The translations under genes and the position numbers were made by a program. Source: Clostridium guangxiense (GTDB lineage: Bacteria; Bacillota; Clostridia; Clostridiales; Clostridiaceae). Taken from it: a stretch of 64,000 nucleotides of DNA. Below the pieces are notes generated by a model, which made no database searches, was not told the origin of the DNA, and saw only the letters and a program-made list of their open reading frames with translations. Shown in pieces: positions 26,598-36,046 of the stretch (position 1 is the first letter of the stretch; each line of letters starts with the position of its first letter). Where the stretch lies: the NCBI RefSeq assembly GCF_021043395.1, contig NZ_JAJNKE010000022.1, positions 1 through 64,000 of the forward strand. Reading direction: 5' to 3'.

Positions 26598-28040
26598 TTG
26601 AAAAAAATTAATACTATAATTTTCGTTTTTGTAATCGTAACAGCTTTTTTGCTTTACAAAAATATGAATTTGTATTTTAATGTTAGAATTGCACCTACTA
26701 AAACTTCAAGGGTTCCATTATATGGTGAGTGGACAGTTTCTAAGTTTGTGAAAGCAGGGCAAACAAATTTAACAGATGAAAAAATTAAAAGTATTATAGG
26801 TAAAAAAGCTATTTTTAGTAATTTTGAAGCAAGATTTAATAATGATATTTGTAAAAAACCCAACTATAAGATAAAAGTAGTTGACACTGAAAATTATTTT
26901 GAATCTAATTTTAAAATAAAACCTTCTCAACTTGGAATAGATGAGAAGGAGGTAAAGGTTGTAACTATTTCCTCTAGAAATTCATTTTATGATGAATATA
27001 TACAAGTTAGTGATAACCTTATATTGAAGAATTATGAAGGCGTGTTTTTTTTCTTAAAGAAAAATGGAACAATAAAAATTAATAAAAATAGGTCCAAAGG
27101 ACCTGATGAAAATAAACTTACAGATGGCGATAGAAAGAAAAAAGTCATGGCACAAAATGGTGTGCTTATAGGATTAAGATATAGTACTGATTATGGCTAT
27201 CAATATAAGACAATTTGGATAAATAGTAATGATAAAAATCAATTTGGCATAAAGGAAATGAATAATTTAATTGTTCCAAGAAAAAATGGTTTTATGATGG
27301 TTGGAGTTGATAAGATAAATGAAAATGGGGTATATGTTAGGGATCAAATTTGGACAGGAACACTTAATACTGCTGCAAATAGTATAGTTAAAAATGTAAG
27401 TTCTGCTAAACAGGATAATACTATTGATTATAAAATAAACTTTGTTGGAAATGAGTATATATCTCTTGAGAATAGTGAATTAAAAACAAACAGTTATGGC
27501 AAATATGTATCAAAAACTTATCTTTCTGTATTGCCATTGGATAACATTTATGGCAATAGTGTTGCATTTTCAAAAATAATAGGAAATAACAATAATGATT
27601 TACTAAGTAGAAATGCAGAGGAATACCTTGTAAAGACAGGTAAATCTGATTATAAGTTAGATAAAGATGAACTTGAGACCAATTGGGGAATTGTAAGATC
27701 TAAAGGAAAATGGATAATAAGAGGAAGAATTGCAAATGAAGATTTCAATGTAAATATAGAGGTGCCTAAAATATTGACTACTTATGATCGTTTATTTATT
27801 CCTTTTAAAACCATTCAATACAAGTTTCCGGACGTTCTAGATGCGTATACATCTTTAAATAACAATTTTATGATTACAATAACGGACAATAAGATAAATA
27901 TAGTAAGTATTGAAAATAATTCAATAGAAAAAATAGAGAAAACTATAGCTGTTGATGAAAATGCTCAGGTAGTTATGTCCCAATGGGCAACTGGCTCATA
28001 CGTTGATAAGTGGGATAAGACTTTTCAGAATATAAAGTAG
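26598..28040 (+). CDS. Unknown membrane-anchored protein linked to the two-component system
   Basis: A 480-residue protein I do not recognise. An N-terminal hydrophobic segment (about 4-22, with no lipobox) serves as a signal or anchor, so the rest is probably extracytoplasmic. That part is Lys/Asn-rich, contains almost no Cys and looks mainly beta-stranded. SRVPLYGEWTVSKFV (about 37-51) resembles the start of a lipocalin- or META-like barrel, but this is weak. The start is TTG 26598, with AAAAAGGTG upstream and 14 bases after the kinase. Co-transcription suggests it acts as an accessory sensor, substrate-binding protein or output of the same system. Confidence 0.7.
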   Translation: MKKINTIIFVFVIVTAFLLYKNMNLYFNVRIAPTKTSRVPLYGEWTVSKFVKAGQTNLTDEKIKSIIGKKAIFSNFEARFNNDICKKPNYKIKVVDTENYFESNFKIKPSQLGIDEKEVKVVTISSRNSFYDEYIQVSDNLILKNYEGVFFFLKKNGTIKINKNRSKGPDENKLTDGDRKKKVMAQNGVLIGLRYSTDYGYQYKTIWINSNDKNQFGIKEMNNLIVPRKNGFMMVGVDKINENGVYVRDQIWTGTLNTAANSIVKNVSSAKQDNTIDYKINFVGNEYISLENSELKTNSYGKYVSKTYLSVLPLDNIYGNSVAFSKIIGNNNNDLLSRNAEEYLVKTGKSDYKLDKDELETNWGIVRSKGKWIIRGRIANEDFNVNIEVPKILTTYDRLFIPFKTIQYKFPDVLDAYTSLNNNFMITITDNKINIVSIENNSIEKIEKTIAVDENAQVVMSQWATGSYVDKWDKTFQNIK

Positions 28041-28052
28041 AGAGTAATATTA

Positions 28053-28081
28053 TTGACATAATTAAATTACAATGGTAAACT
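28053..28081 (+). promoter_or_regulatory. Sigma-A type promoter of the rib operon
   Basis: A perfect TTGACA at 28053-28058 is followed after 17 bases by TAAACT (28076-28081), about 20 bases before the FMN aptamer. Confidence 0.65.
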
Positions 28082-28099
28082 AAAAATAATTAAATAGAG

Positions 28100-28285
28100 A
28101 TTATCCTTCGGGGTTGGGTGAAATTCCCGATCGGCGGTAAAGCCCGCAAGCCATTTGGCAGATCCGGTTAAATTCCGGGGCCGACAGTTAAAGTCTGGAT
28201 GAAAGAAGGAAAGAAAGTATGTGTTTTTGATGCATATTTTTTGGTATTCAAGTCCCTGAAAGATAATTTTAGGGGCTTTTTTGTG
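28100..28285 (+). promoter_or_regulatory. FMN riboswitch (RFN element) with terminator platform
   Basis: The aptamer spans about 28100-28215 and contains the conserved RFN blocks in order: CCTTCGGGGTTGGGTGAAAT, TCCCGATCGGCGGTAAAGCC, GCAAGCC, GATCCGGTTAAATTCCGGGG, CCGACAGTTAAAGTCTGGAT, and GAAGGA, which closes P1. A stem-loop at 28250-28283 (AGTCCCT with AGGGGCT, then T residues) is the likely expression platform. FMN binding is expected to favour termination and shut the downstream riboflavin genes, which encode exactly the pathway predicted. Confidence 0.97.
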
Positions 28286-28372
28286 CGCACAAAATTTTTA
28301 GTCCTACTTTAGTAAAAGTATATTTAAGGTTTAATAAGTATTGGTAGGTGATTTGAAATTAACGATTTTTTT

Positions 28373-29455
28373 ATGAAAAGAGCTCTTGAACTTGCGGCAA
28401 GGGGGAGAGGGCGTGTAAATCCAAATCCAATGGTTGGGGCAGTTATAGTAAAGGATGGAGAAATAGTTGGAGAAGGATATCATGAATATTTTGGAGGAAA
28501 TCATGCGGAAATTAATGCATTAAATATAGCAGGAAAAAAAGCAATTGGTGCAGATATATATGTTACTTTAGAACCTTGTTCGCATTTTGGAAAAACACCT
28601 CCATGTGCTTTGGCATTAGTTAAGGCAGGAATAAGGAGAGTAATAATTGCTATGAGGGATCCTAATCCGCTTGTTAGTGGAAAAGGAATTGAAATACTTA
28701 AACAAAATGGAATAGAGGTTTTAAATGGGGTACTTCAGAAAGAAGCTTTAAAATTAAATGAGGTATTTGTTAAATATATAACTACGAAAAAACCTTACGT
28801 TATTATGAAAACAGCTTCAACCTTAGATGGAAAGATATCAACTGTAACTGGACAATCAAAGTGGATAAGTTCAGGAGCTTCTAGAAAATATGTGCATTAT
28901 TTAAGGAATAATATTATGGGAATAATGGTTGGGATAGGAACTATTATTGCAGATGATCCACTGCTTACAACAAGATTAGAAGGGGAAGTTTGCAAAAGCC
29001 CAACTGCTATAATTGTAGATTCAAAGCTTAGAATACCCTTGAACTCTAAAATATTAGATACTTTAAAATATAGAAAGATTATTATTGCAGTAACAGAAAA
29101 AGCAGATAAAGTTAAGCTGAAGCAGCTAAAAGATATAGGAGTTTTAATAATTGAAACACCAACAAAAAATAAAATGGTTGATTTGAATTATCTTATGATG
29201 AAGCTTGGAGAGCTTAATATAGATAGTATTTTGCTTGAAGGTGGAAGTACTTTGAATTTTTCTTGTATTAAGGAAAAAATTGTAGATAAAGTTATGTGTT
29301 TTATATCGCCTATACTGCTTGGTGGTGAAGAAGCTAAAACAACCATTGGTGGTGCTGGAATAGAATGCTTAAGTAAAGCTATAAAAGTTTCAAATATAAA
29401 ACTAAAAAATATAGAACAGGATATTTTAGTAGAAGGGTATATAAAAGGAGTGTGA
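28373..29455 (+). CDS. ribD: RibD: bifunctional deaminase/reductase of riboflavin synthesis
   Basis: Carries out the second and third steps of riboflavin synthesis: deamination of the pyrimidine product of GTP cyclohydrolase II, then NADPH reduction of its ribosyl side chain. The deaminase domain (about 1-145) has the zinc site HAE (44-46) and PCSHFGKTPPC (Cys69, Cys78). The reductase domain (about 146-360) has KTASTLDGKI and LLEGGSTLNF. The listed start is the first ATG. In frame upstream, ATT AAC GAT TTT TTT ATG (28358 on) would add the five residues usually seen before MKRALELA, and AGGTG lies eight bases before that ATT, so a non-standard ATT start is plausible. Confidence 0.95.
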   Translation: MKRALELAARGRGRVNPNPMVGAVIVKDGEIVGEGYHEYFGGNHAEINALNIAGKKAIGADIYVTLEPCSHFGKTPPCALALVKAGIRRVIIAMRDPNPLVSGKGIEILKQNGIEVLNGVLQKEALKLNEVFVKYITTKKPYVIMKTASTLDGKISTVTGQSKWISSGASRKYVHYLRNNIMGIMVGIGTIIADDPLLTTRLEGEVCKSPTAIIVDSKLRIPLNSKILDTLKYRKIIIAVTEKADKVKLKQLKDIGVLIIETPTKNKMVDLNYLMMKLGELNIDSILLEGGSTLNFSCIKEKIVDKVMCFISPILLGGEEAKTTIGGAGIECLSKAIKVSNIKLKNIEQDILVEGYIKGV

Positions 29456-29459
29456 GCAG

Positions 29460-30101
29460 TTGTTTACAGGTTTAATAGAAGAAGTTGGAGAAATTAATAC
29501 AATTAGAGAATCGGCTTCTTCAATAAAATTAGGAATTAAGGCTGCAAAGATAATGAAAAATATAAGCATTGGAGATAGTGTTGCTGTAAATGGCGTATGT
29601 CTTACTGTTACATCTATAGAAAAAGGTGAATTTGATGTTATGCCAGAAACAAAGCGGATTACAAGCTTAAAAAATTTAAAAATAGGAAGCAGGGTTAATC
29701 TTGAGAGAGCATTAGCACTGGGAGATAGATTTGGTGGTCACATAGTAAGTGGACATGTAGATGGAGCTGGAATTGTTGACAAAATTAGAAAGGATGATAT
29801 AGCAATTGAGTTTGTAGTAAAAGTGGATACTGAACTTGCAAGTAAGTTAATTTACAAAGGGTCAGTAGCTGTGGACGGTGTAAGTTTGACTTGTGGAGAA
29901 GTTGGAACAAGTTGTTTTAAATTTTATTTAATACCACATACTCAGGAAAAAACTACTTTGACAGGGATAAGAGAAGGCAATCTTGTAAATATTGAGTGTG
30001 ACATTGTAGGTAAGTATATTCAAAATTTTATAAATATACAGAATGTTCGTAAAAAACGTGGTATTACAGAAGAATTTTTAACAGAAAATGGATTTGCTTA
30101 G
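29460..30101 (+). CDS. ribE: Riboflavin synthase alpha chain
   Basis: Dismutates two 6,7-dimethyl-8-ribityllumazine molecules into riboflavin and the pyrimidine precursor. The 213-residue protein shows the family's two repeated barrels. The N-terminus is MFTGLIEEVG; GDSVAVNGVCLTV (about 40-52) and KGSVAVDGVSLTC (about 133-145) are the paired motifs of the two halves. The start is TTG 29460 with AAAGGAG upstream, four bases after the ribD stop. The product works inside or beside the lumazine synthase capsid in many bacteria. Confidence 0.95.
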   Translation: MFTGLIEEVGEINTIRESASSIKLGIKAAKIMKNISIGDSVAVNGVCLTVTSIEKGEFDVMPETKRITSLKNLKIGSRVNLERALALGDRFGGHIVSGHVDGAGIVDKIRKDDIAIEFVVKVDTELASKLIYKGSVAVDGVSLTCGEVGTSCFKFYLIPHTQEKTTLTGIREGNLVNIECDIVGKYIQNFINIQNVRKKRGITEEFLTENGFA

Positions 30102-30112
30102 GAGGGGTAGTA

Positions 30113-31318
30113 GTGGAAGATAAGTTTAATACGATTGAGGAAGCTATAGAAGATATAAAATTAGGAAAAATGATTATAGTTGTTGATGATGAAGATAGGG
30201 AAAATGAAGGCGATCTTGTAATGGCAGGAGAAAAGGTCACTGGAAAAACACTTAATTTTATTGCAAAATATGCAAGAGGACTTATATGCACTCCAATGGA
30301 TGGAGAAACAATGGATAGACTTGATATAGATCAAATGGTTGATAAAAATACTGAATATTTTGGAACAGCTTTTGGTGTTTCTGTTGATGCAGTTGGAACC
30401 ACAACAGGAATTTCTGCCTTTGAAAGGGCGTATACCATTAATAAACTTGCAGATAAAAATTCAAAGGCAGAGGATTTTTTAAAGCCTGGACATACATTTC
30501 CGCTTCGTTCAAGAAAAAATGGCGTACTAGATAGAACAGGTCACACGGAAGCTACAGTAGATATAGTTAAACTTGCTGGTTTTAAAACAGGAGTTGGAGT
30601 ATGCTGTGAAATTATGAATGAAGATGGTCATATGGCAAGGCTTCCACAGTTAATTGAATTTTCAAAAGAACATAATATTAAAATTATATCTGTTGAGAAG
30701 CTTATTGAGTATAGAAAGAGAACAGAAAGCTTTGTAAAAAGAGAAGCAGAGGCCAAGCTTCCAACTAAATATGGTGAATTTAAGGTTATTGGATACAGGA
30801 ATATTGTTAATGGAAAAGAAAACTTAGCGATAATAAAAGGAAATATTGATGGTGATGATGATGTTCTTGTTAGAATACACTCAAAATGCTTGACGGGAGA
30901 TGTATTAGGTTCCTTAAAATGTGATTGTGGGGATCAGTTAGCTATGGCACTTAAAATTATAGAAAAGGTTGGCACAGGTGTAGTTTTATACATGGATCAG
31001 GAAGGAAGAGATATAGGACTATTAAACAAGCTTAAGGCCTATGCACTTCAAGAAAAAGGAATGGATACGGTAGAAGCAAACTTAGCACTTGGTTTTGCAC
31101 CTGATTTGAGAGACTATGGAAGTGCAGCTGAAATGCTCAAGGATCTTGGCATAAAAAGAGTGAGATTAATTACAAATAATCCCGAAAAAATAGAGGGATT
31201 AAAAAAATATGGAATTGACGTATCAGAAAGGGTTCCAGTTAATACACAGCATTTCAAGGAAAATAAATTTTATCTTAAAACTAAAAAGGAAAAAATGGGA
31301 CACATGTTAGAGATTTAA
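30113..31318 (+). CDS. ribBA: Bifunctional DHBP synthase / GTP cyclohydrolase II
   Basis: Supplies both riboflavin precursors: it makes 3,4-dihydroxy-2-butanone 4-phosphate from ribulose 5-phosphate, and opens the imidazole ring of GTP. The 401-residue fusion has an N-terminal RibB domain (about 1-200) with DDEDRENEGD and GHTEATVD. The C-terminal RibA domain (about 205-401) has the zinc cysteines in HSKCLTGDVLGSLKCDCGDQ and the catalytic DQEGRDIGL. The start is GTG 30113 with GGAGGGG upstream. Third gene of the rib operon. Confidence 0.96.
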   Translation: MEDKFNTIEEAIEDIKLGKMIIVVDDEDRENEGDLVMAGEKVTGKTLNFIAKYARGLICTPMDGETMDRLDIDQMVDKNTEYFGTAFGVSVDAVGTTTGISAFERAYTINKLADKNSKAEDFLKPGHTFPLRSRKNGVLDRTGHTEATVDIVKLAGFKTGVGVCCEIMNEDGHMARLPQLIEFSKEHNIKIISVEKLIEYRKRTESFVKREAEAKLPTKYGEFKVIGYRNIVNGKENLAIIKGNIDGDDDVLVRIHSKCLTGDVLGSLKCDCGDQLAMALKIIEKVGTGVVLYMDQEGRDIGLLNKLKAYALQEKGMDTVEANLALGFAPDLRDYGSAAEMLKDLGIKRVRLITNNPEKIEGLKKYGIDVSERVPVNTQHFKENKFYLKTKKEKMGHMLEI

Positions 31319-31346
31319 AAGTAAATATTAAAGGAGATTAAGGATT

Positions 31347-31811
31347 ATGAAAATATATGAAGGAAAACTTGTAAGTGAAGATTTAAAATTTGGTATAGTA
31401 GCAGGTAGGTTTAATGAATTTATAGTATCAAAACTTATATCAGGTGCTTTGGATGGATTAAAAAGACATGGATGTAAAGATGAGAATATTGAAATGGCTT
31501 GGGTTCCTGGAGCATTTGAAATTCCACTAGTAGCTCAAAAGATGGCCGCTTCTAAAAAATATGATGCTGTAATATGTTTAGGAGCAGTTATAAGAGGAGC
31601 AACTCCACATTTTGATTATGTAGCATCTGAAGTATCAAAGGGAGTAGCACAAACTTCACTTAAAACTGAATGTCCTATTGTATTTGGAGTGCTTACAACA
31701 GATAGTATTGAGCAGGCAATTGAGAGAGCAGGTACAAAATCGGGTAATAAAGGCTTTGACGCTGCCGTAACAGCAATTGAAATGGCGAATTTAATAAAAG
31801 CTATGATTTAA
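31347..31811 (+). CDS. ribH: 6,7-dimethyl-8-ribityllumazine synthase
   Basis: Condenses the DHBP and pyrimidine intermediates to lumazine. The 154-residue product has the usual active-site segments: [12 protein letters not shown] (about 19-30), [10 protein letters not shown] (about 52-61), [14 protein letters not shown] (about 81-94, with the catalytic His) and FGVLTTDS (about 113). RBS AAGGAG precedes ATG 31347, 28 bases after ribBA. It is the last gene before a terminator-like stem-loop. Confidence 0.96.
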   Translation: MKIYEGKLVSEDLKFGIVAGRFNEFIVSKLISGALDGLKRHGCKDENIEMAWVPGAFEIPLVAQKMAASKKYDAVICLGAVIRGATPHFDYVASEVSKGVAQTSLKTECPIVFGVLTTDSIEQAIERAGTKSGNKGFDAAVTAIEMANLIKAMI

Positions 31812-31848
31812 AAAAACATTAATTGTATCCATACACTTTTTGATAATG

Positions 31849-31890
31849 AGCGCTATATGTATAATTATAATATAGCGCTTATAATTTTAT
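31849..31890 (+). terminator. Terminator-like stem-loop after ribH
   Basis: AGCGCTATAT (31849-31858) pairs perfectly with ATATAGCGCT (31870-31879), then TATAATTTTAT. The T-run is imperfect, so some read-through into pdxS is possible. Confidence 0.65.
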
Positions 31891-31926
31891 ATTAAGGTAC
31901 CTTAATATAATAAATTTTATATTAAG
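31884..31926. promoter_or_regulatory. Palindrome plus spaced direct repeats upstream of pdxS
   Basis: A 24-bp perfect palindrome centred on GGTACC spans 31887-31910. In addition ATTTTATATTAAG occurs twice, at 31884-31896 and 31914-31926, exactly 30 bases apart, about three helical turns. The second copy ends 18 bases before the pdxS ATG. This looks like a protein-binding site rather than chance, but I cannot assign a regulator. Confidence 0.5.
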
Positions 31927-31943
31927 ATTGAGAGGTATTTTTT

Positions 31944-32813
31944 ATGGAAAGACTTGAAATAAACAAAAATTTAGCTCAGATGTTAAAGGGCGGAGTAATA
32001 ATGGATGTAGTTAATAAGGAACAAGCTATAATTGCAGAAAAAGCTGGTGCTTGCGCTGTTATGGCATTAGAAAGAGTTCCATCCGACATCAGAAAAAATG
32101 GTGGAGTTGCTAGAATGTCAGATCCAAAAATGATAAGAGAAATAAATGAAGCAGTAACTATACCTGTTATGGCAAAGGTTAGAATTGGACATTTTGTAGA
32201 AGCGCAAATACTACAAGAATTAGGAATAGATTTTATAGATGAGAGCGAAGTACTTACTCCTGCTGATGATGCATACCACATTAATAAACATGATTTTAAA
32301 GTTCCATTTGTATGTGGAGCTAGAAATTTAGGGGAAGCACTTAGAAGAATTGGTGAAGGTGCAGCTATGATAAGGACAAAAGGTGAAGCTGGAACTGGAA
32401 ATGTAGTTGAAGCAGTAAAGCATATGAGAACGGTTATGGATGAAATAAGAAAAATAAAAAATGCATCAGAGCAAGAACTTATGACATTTGCAAAGGAACT
32501 TCAGGCGCCTTATGATTTGGTACAATATGTTTGGAAAAATGGTAAGCTTCCAGTTGTAAATTTTGCTGCAGGTGGAATAGCAACACCAGCCGATGCTGCT
32601 TTAATGATGCAATTAGGATCGGAAGGAGTTTTTGTTGGTTCTGGAATATTTAAATCGCAAAATCCAGAGAAAAGGGCAAAGGCTATTGTTTTAGCTACTA
32701 CTTATTATAATGATCCTAAAGTGCTTGAAGAGGTTTCAGAAGATTTAGGTGAACCAATGTCCGGACTTGAAATAAGTGATATAAAAGATAGATATGCAGA
32801 AAGAGGCTGGTAA
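31944..32813 (+). CDS. pdxS: Pyridoxal 5'-phosphate synthase, PdxS subunit
   Basis: The synthase subunit of the deoxyxylulose-independent vitamin B6 route: it builds PLP from ribose 5-phosphate, glyceraldehyde 3-phosphate and ammonia. The 289-residue TIM-barrel protein has the near-invariant stretches [29 protein letters not shown] (about 47-66), [15 protein letters not shown] (with the catalytic Lys, about 79) and [30 protein letters not shown] precedes the ATG. It is followed after two bases by pdxT, with which it forms a 12+12 complex. Confidence 0.97.
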   Translation: MERLEINKNLAQMLKGGVIMDVVNKEQAIIAEKAGACAVMALERVPSDIRKNGGVARMSDPKMIREINEAVTIPVMAKVRIGHFVEAQILQELGIDFIDESEVLTPADDAYHINKHDFKVPFVCGARNLGEALRRIGEGAAMIRTKGEAGTGNVVEAVKHMRTVMDEIRKIKNASEQELMTFAKELQAPYDLVQYVWKNGKLPVVNFAAGGIATPADAALMMQLGSEGVFVGSGIFKSQNPEKRAKAIVLATTYYNDPKVLEEVSEDLGEPMSGLEISDIKDRYAERGW

Positions 32814-32815
32814 AA

Positions 32816-33379
32816 ATGAAAATCGGTGTACTAGCATTTCAAGGAGGAATAGAGGAGCATATTCATCATATAGAAGCTTTAAATTGTGAAGCGATTAAGG
32901 TAAAAAAAGTTATCCAATTATCTCAAATAGATGGCCTTATAATTCCAGGTGGAGAAAGCACTACTATGGGAAAGTTCCTTCATTTTTCTAATATTCTTGA
33001 ACCATTGAAACATAAAATATCAGAAGGAATGCCAGTATGGGGAACATGTGCAGGAATGATACTTCTTGCAAAAAATATAGAAAACTCAGAAATAAATTCT
33101 CTAAATGCTATTGATATAACAGTTAGGAGAAATGCTTATGGAAGCCAAATTGATAGTTTTAGAGAAGATACTTTAATTCCAGAAGTTTCAGACCAGAAGA
33201 TTCCATTAGTTTTTATAAGAGCGCCTTTTATTACACATTTAGGAGAAGGAGTCAAAAGCTTGTGTAAAGTAAAAAATAATGTAGTGGCTGCAAGATGCAA
33301 AAATGTTCTTGTAACTTCATTTCATCCTGAGCTCACTGATAATCTTGATTTTCACAAATACTTTTTATCTATGTTTTAA
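32816..33379 (+). CDS. pdxT: Pyridoxal 5'-phosphate synthase, PdxT glutaminase subunit
   Basis: Hydrolyses glutamine and passes the ammonia to PdxS. The 187-residue class I amidotransferase has [13 protein letters not shown] at its start, the oxyanion strand [10 protein letters not shown] (about 44-53), the nucleophile Cys in [10 protein letters not shown] (about 77) and His-Glu in SFHPELT (about 167). The usual length is 185-200 residues. The start lies two bases after pdxS, giving a coupled pdxST operon. Confidence 0.97.
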   Translation: MKIGVLAFQGGIEEHIHHIEALNCEAIKVKKVIQLSQIDGLIIPGGESTTMGKFLHFSNILEPLKHKISEGMPVWGTCAGMILLAKNIENSEINSLNAIDITVRRNAYGSQIDSFREDTLIPEVSDQKIPLVFIRAPFITHLGEGVKSLCKVKNNVVAARCKNVLVTSFHPELTDNLDFHKYFLSMF

Positions 33380-33398
33380 GAAAATAATATTAAGTAAC

Positions 33399-33442
33399 AG
33401 TATCTTGGAATATTAATTTTATTTAAATTATTCCAAGATACT
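33399..33442. terminator. Bidirectional terminator between pdxT and the chemoreceptor gene
   Basis: GTATCTTGGAATA (33400-33412) pairs perfectly with TATTCCAAGATAC (33429-33441). It serves two convergent genes. The flanking DNA is A+T-rich but has no long pure T-run. Confidence 0.75.
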
Positions 33443-33476
33443 CAAAATTAATTGTGAAGTGATTTATCTATATATA

Positions 33477-35510
33477 TTATAGTGTAAATTTTTCAATTAT
33501 TTTATTTAGCTTATTTGCATTGTCTTTATTTTCTTCAGCACATTTTGAAATATCTTTAAGTTTTTGTATTATAGATAAATTCTTTTCTGAAATATTTGAT
33601 ACCCCATAAGCACCATCACTAGCAGTTTTAGCTACATTACTTATTGCTGAAGAAATTCCAGTGATTGATGCATTTAACTCCTCAGAAATTGCACTGAAAT
33701 CTAACATGAAATTATTAATGGTATCTGCATCTTTATCATATTGTTTTGCCGTTTGTATAAAGCCTTCATAGTTTTTAAGGACATCCTTATCAATAAAAGT
33801 AAGGAGTTTTTGAGAATGCTTACTAAGGTTATTTACAGAATTAATGACTAAGGTTACAATGTTTTCTATTTCTTTAGTAGTGCTTGATGATTGCTCTGCA
33901 AGTTTTCTTACTTCATCTGCTACTACAGCAAAGCCTTTACCAGCTTCTCCAGCACGAGCAGCTTCTATAGCTGCATTGAGCGAAAGTAAATTGGTTTGTT
34001 CAGTGATTTCAAGTATTGATTTTGTTAATTCATTAATTTTATATACTGAAGTAGAATCGTTTATTGCTTTTTCGAAATTTTTTCTTACGCTTTCATAAAG
34101 CTTTTTTGTATCAGTATTAGAGTTAATAGATGTATTCATTAAATTATTTGCACGTTTTGATATATCTCCTGCCTCAAGTGAGCCATCATTTGCTTTAAGG
34201 GCCATTGAATTAATAGCACTTTTTATTTCACTGGAGGAAGCGGATACTTCTTCGGAAGAGGCGGCGGTTTCTTCCATACCAGCTGAAAGTGTTTCGGTTT
34301 CTGCGCCAGTTTCTTCAGCAAACCCTTTTAATTCAACTGTAAGTTTATCTACTAATTCTGCATTTGAATTTAAGGTAATTGATGTATTTTTCAATAGAAC
34401 AACCACATCTTTTAGTATTTTTCTCATAGTCCATATTGAATTAGCTATGTCTCCAACTTCATTATTGTATTTCATTAAGTAATCATACTTAGAATCATCA
34501 TCAAGTTCAAGATTAGAAGTTTTGTTTACTAAATCTTTTAATTTTGATATAGGGTCAGTAATATTTTTAGATAAAGCAATTCCTATGGCTGCCGCAATTA
34601 TTGTTACAACTAAGGATATTAATAGTATTGTGAAGATTAAGCTGTATATAGATTTTGTAACTTCATTTTTATTAACAGAAATGACTATTGTCCAGTGAGT
34701 ATTTGGAATTTCACCATAATATGAAAGCTTTTTTTGGCTATTAAAATTATATTCTATTGAAGTAGCTTTTATTGCATTACCTTTTTTTATAGAATTAACC
34801 ACGTTTTTTATAGCAGTATTTTCAACAGGTTTACCTATTTTCGATTGCGTAGGGTGGTAAATTACATTTCCTTTTTCATCAACTAAATAAGTATAACTTG
34901 AATTAAGGTCTGGCATTTTTATATTTTTTAGATATTTTGAAAAACTTTTAGAGTACAAACCTGAAGCTATAAATCCAAGTATTTTTCCATTATATTTAAT
35001 TGGACTTGCAAACACTACTATTTGTGTATTACTATCTTTTGAAATTAAGGTTTCACTTATGGCATCATTTCCGGCAAGAGCTTCTTTACAATATGATCTG
35101 CCAGAAATATTCTTGCCAAGAGTGTTTGCTGAACTATCAGAATAAATTATTGAGTTTGAATCTACTATAAAAGTATGTTCAATATATTTAGCGTCAGCTA
35201 CATATTTCTTTAAGCTTTTGTTGCTTTGCGACACTAAATTTTTAAACTCTTCTGATTTACCATCGCTTTGCCTTTTTAAAGCAAGTTCAATAACAGCTTT
35301 GCTTTGAGCGAGTTTTTGTATTTCAGTTTTTTCTTTTTCTATCATAACTTCAATTGTATTGTTAGCACCTCTTTCTGTTAAAGCCATTTGAGAATTAATT
35401 TGATGTAGCATTATATTGTTGGTCTTATAATAAGTAAATATTGAAGTCGTTATCATTGACGATGTTATGAGAATTATTATGACTGTAGGGATTTTTTTCG
35501 TAAGTTTCAT
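33477..35510 (-). CDS. Methyl-accepting chemotaxis protein with dCache sensor
   Basis: A 677-residue membrane chemoreceptor. TM1 lies at about 7-27, an extracytoplasmic double-Cache-type ligand domain at about 30-275, TM2 at about 278-300, then HAMP (about 300-355) and the long signalling domain. The highly conserved tip reads [17 protein letters not shown] and the following helix has [12 protein letters not shown]. It signals through CheA/CheW to the flagellar motor. ATG 35510 is preceded by GGAGGTG; the upstream ATG at 35525 is part of that leader. The ligand is unknown, though small acids or amino acids are common for dCache. Monocistronic. Confidence 0.93.
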   Translation of the reverse strand: MKLTKKIPTVIIILITSSMITTSIFTYYKTNNIMLHQINSQMALTERGANNTIEVMIEKEKTEIQKLAQSKAVIELALKRQSDGKSEEFKNLVSQSNKSLKKYVADAKYIEHTFIVDSNSIIYSDSSANTLGKNISGRSYCKEALAGNDAISETLISKDSNTQIVVFASPIKYNGKILGFIASGLYSKSFSKYLKNIKMPDLNSSYTYLVDEKGNVIYHPTQSKIGKPVENTAIKNVVNSIKKGNAIKATSIEYNFNSQKKLSYYGEIPNTHWTIVISVNKNEVTKSIYSLIFTILLISLVVTIIAAAIGIALSKNITDPISKLKDLVNKTSNLELDDDSKYDYLMKYNNEVGDIANSIWTMRKILKDVVVLLKNTSITLNSNAELVDKLTVELKGFAEETGAETETLSAGMEETAASSEEVSASSSEIKSAINSMALKANDGSLEAGDISKRANNLMNTSINSNTDTKKLYESVRKNFEKAINDSTSVYKINELTKSILEITEQTNLLSLNAAIEAARAGEAGKGFAVVADEVRKLAEQSSSTTKEIENIVTLVINSVNNLSKHSQKLLTFIDKDVLKNYEGFIQTAKQYDKDADTINNFMLDFSAISEELNASITGISSAISNVAKTASDGAYGVSNISEKNLSIIQKLKDISKCAEENKDNANKLNKIIEKFTL

Positions 35511-35614
35511 GCTAAACACCTCCATTTGTTCTATAATATATATATCGTAGATATGTTTGATGGAATTAAATAATTACGATATAATAATTTAAGAATTAAT
35601 ATTAGACATAAATA

Positions 35615-36010
35615 ATGGAAGAAGGTGGTTTTTTGCTGATAAAAATAGATTTTGAGTCAGAAACACCAATATATGAACAATTAAAGCGTCAAATAGTTAA
35701 AGGAATTGCTAAAGGCGAACTTAAAAAAGGAGAAAGCCTTCCTTCTGTAAGACAAATGGGGGAGGATATAGGAATAAATCTTCATACTGTAAATAAAACA
35801 TATAATATATTAAAACAAGAAGGATATCTTAATATAGATAGAAGAATAGGTGCAGTTGTAAGTGAAAATATGCCTATAAACAGTGAGGAATTTAGCGAAG
35901 AATTAAAAGAAGAATTGGAATATGTCATAGCCAATTGCGGCTGCAGAGGAATAAAAAAAGGTGAATTTTTAGATTTATGTAAGAAAATCTATGATGAATA
36001 TAATTATTGA
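35615..36010 (+). CDS. GntR-family regulator, YtrA subfamily
   Basis: A short GntR-type repressor with an N-terminal winged helix (PIYEQLKRQIVKGIAKGELK, then LPSVRQMGEDIGINLHTVNK) and a C-terminal tail of only about 45 residues, as in YtrA. The open frame begins with ATG 35615, but TTG 35633 has the ribosome binding site GAAGGTGG (35620-35628) just upstream and gives the usual family N-terminus. The true product is therefore probably about 125 residues rather than 131. It lies 36 bases before a membrane-protein gene, which it probably controls. YtrA relatives typically regulate membrane-protein operons. Confidence 0.88.
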   Translation: MEEGGFLLIKIDFESETPIYEQLKRQIVKGIAKGELKKGESLPSVRQMGEDIGINLHTVNKTYNILKQEGYLNIDRRIGAVVSENMPINSEEFSEELKEELEYVIANCGCRGIKKGEFLDLCKKIYDEYNY

Positions 36011-36046
36011 ATTGTTTTATACTTATATTAAGTAGGAGTGGTTTTT

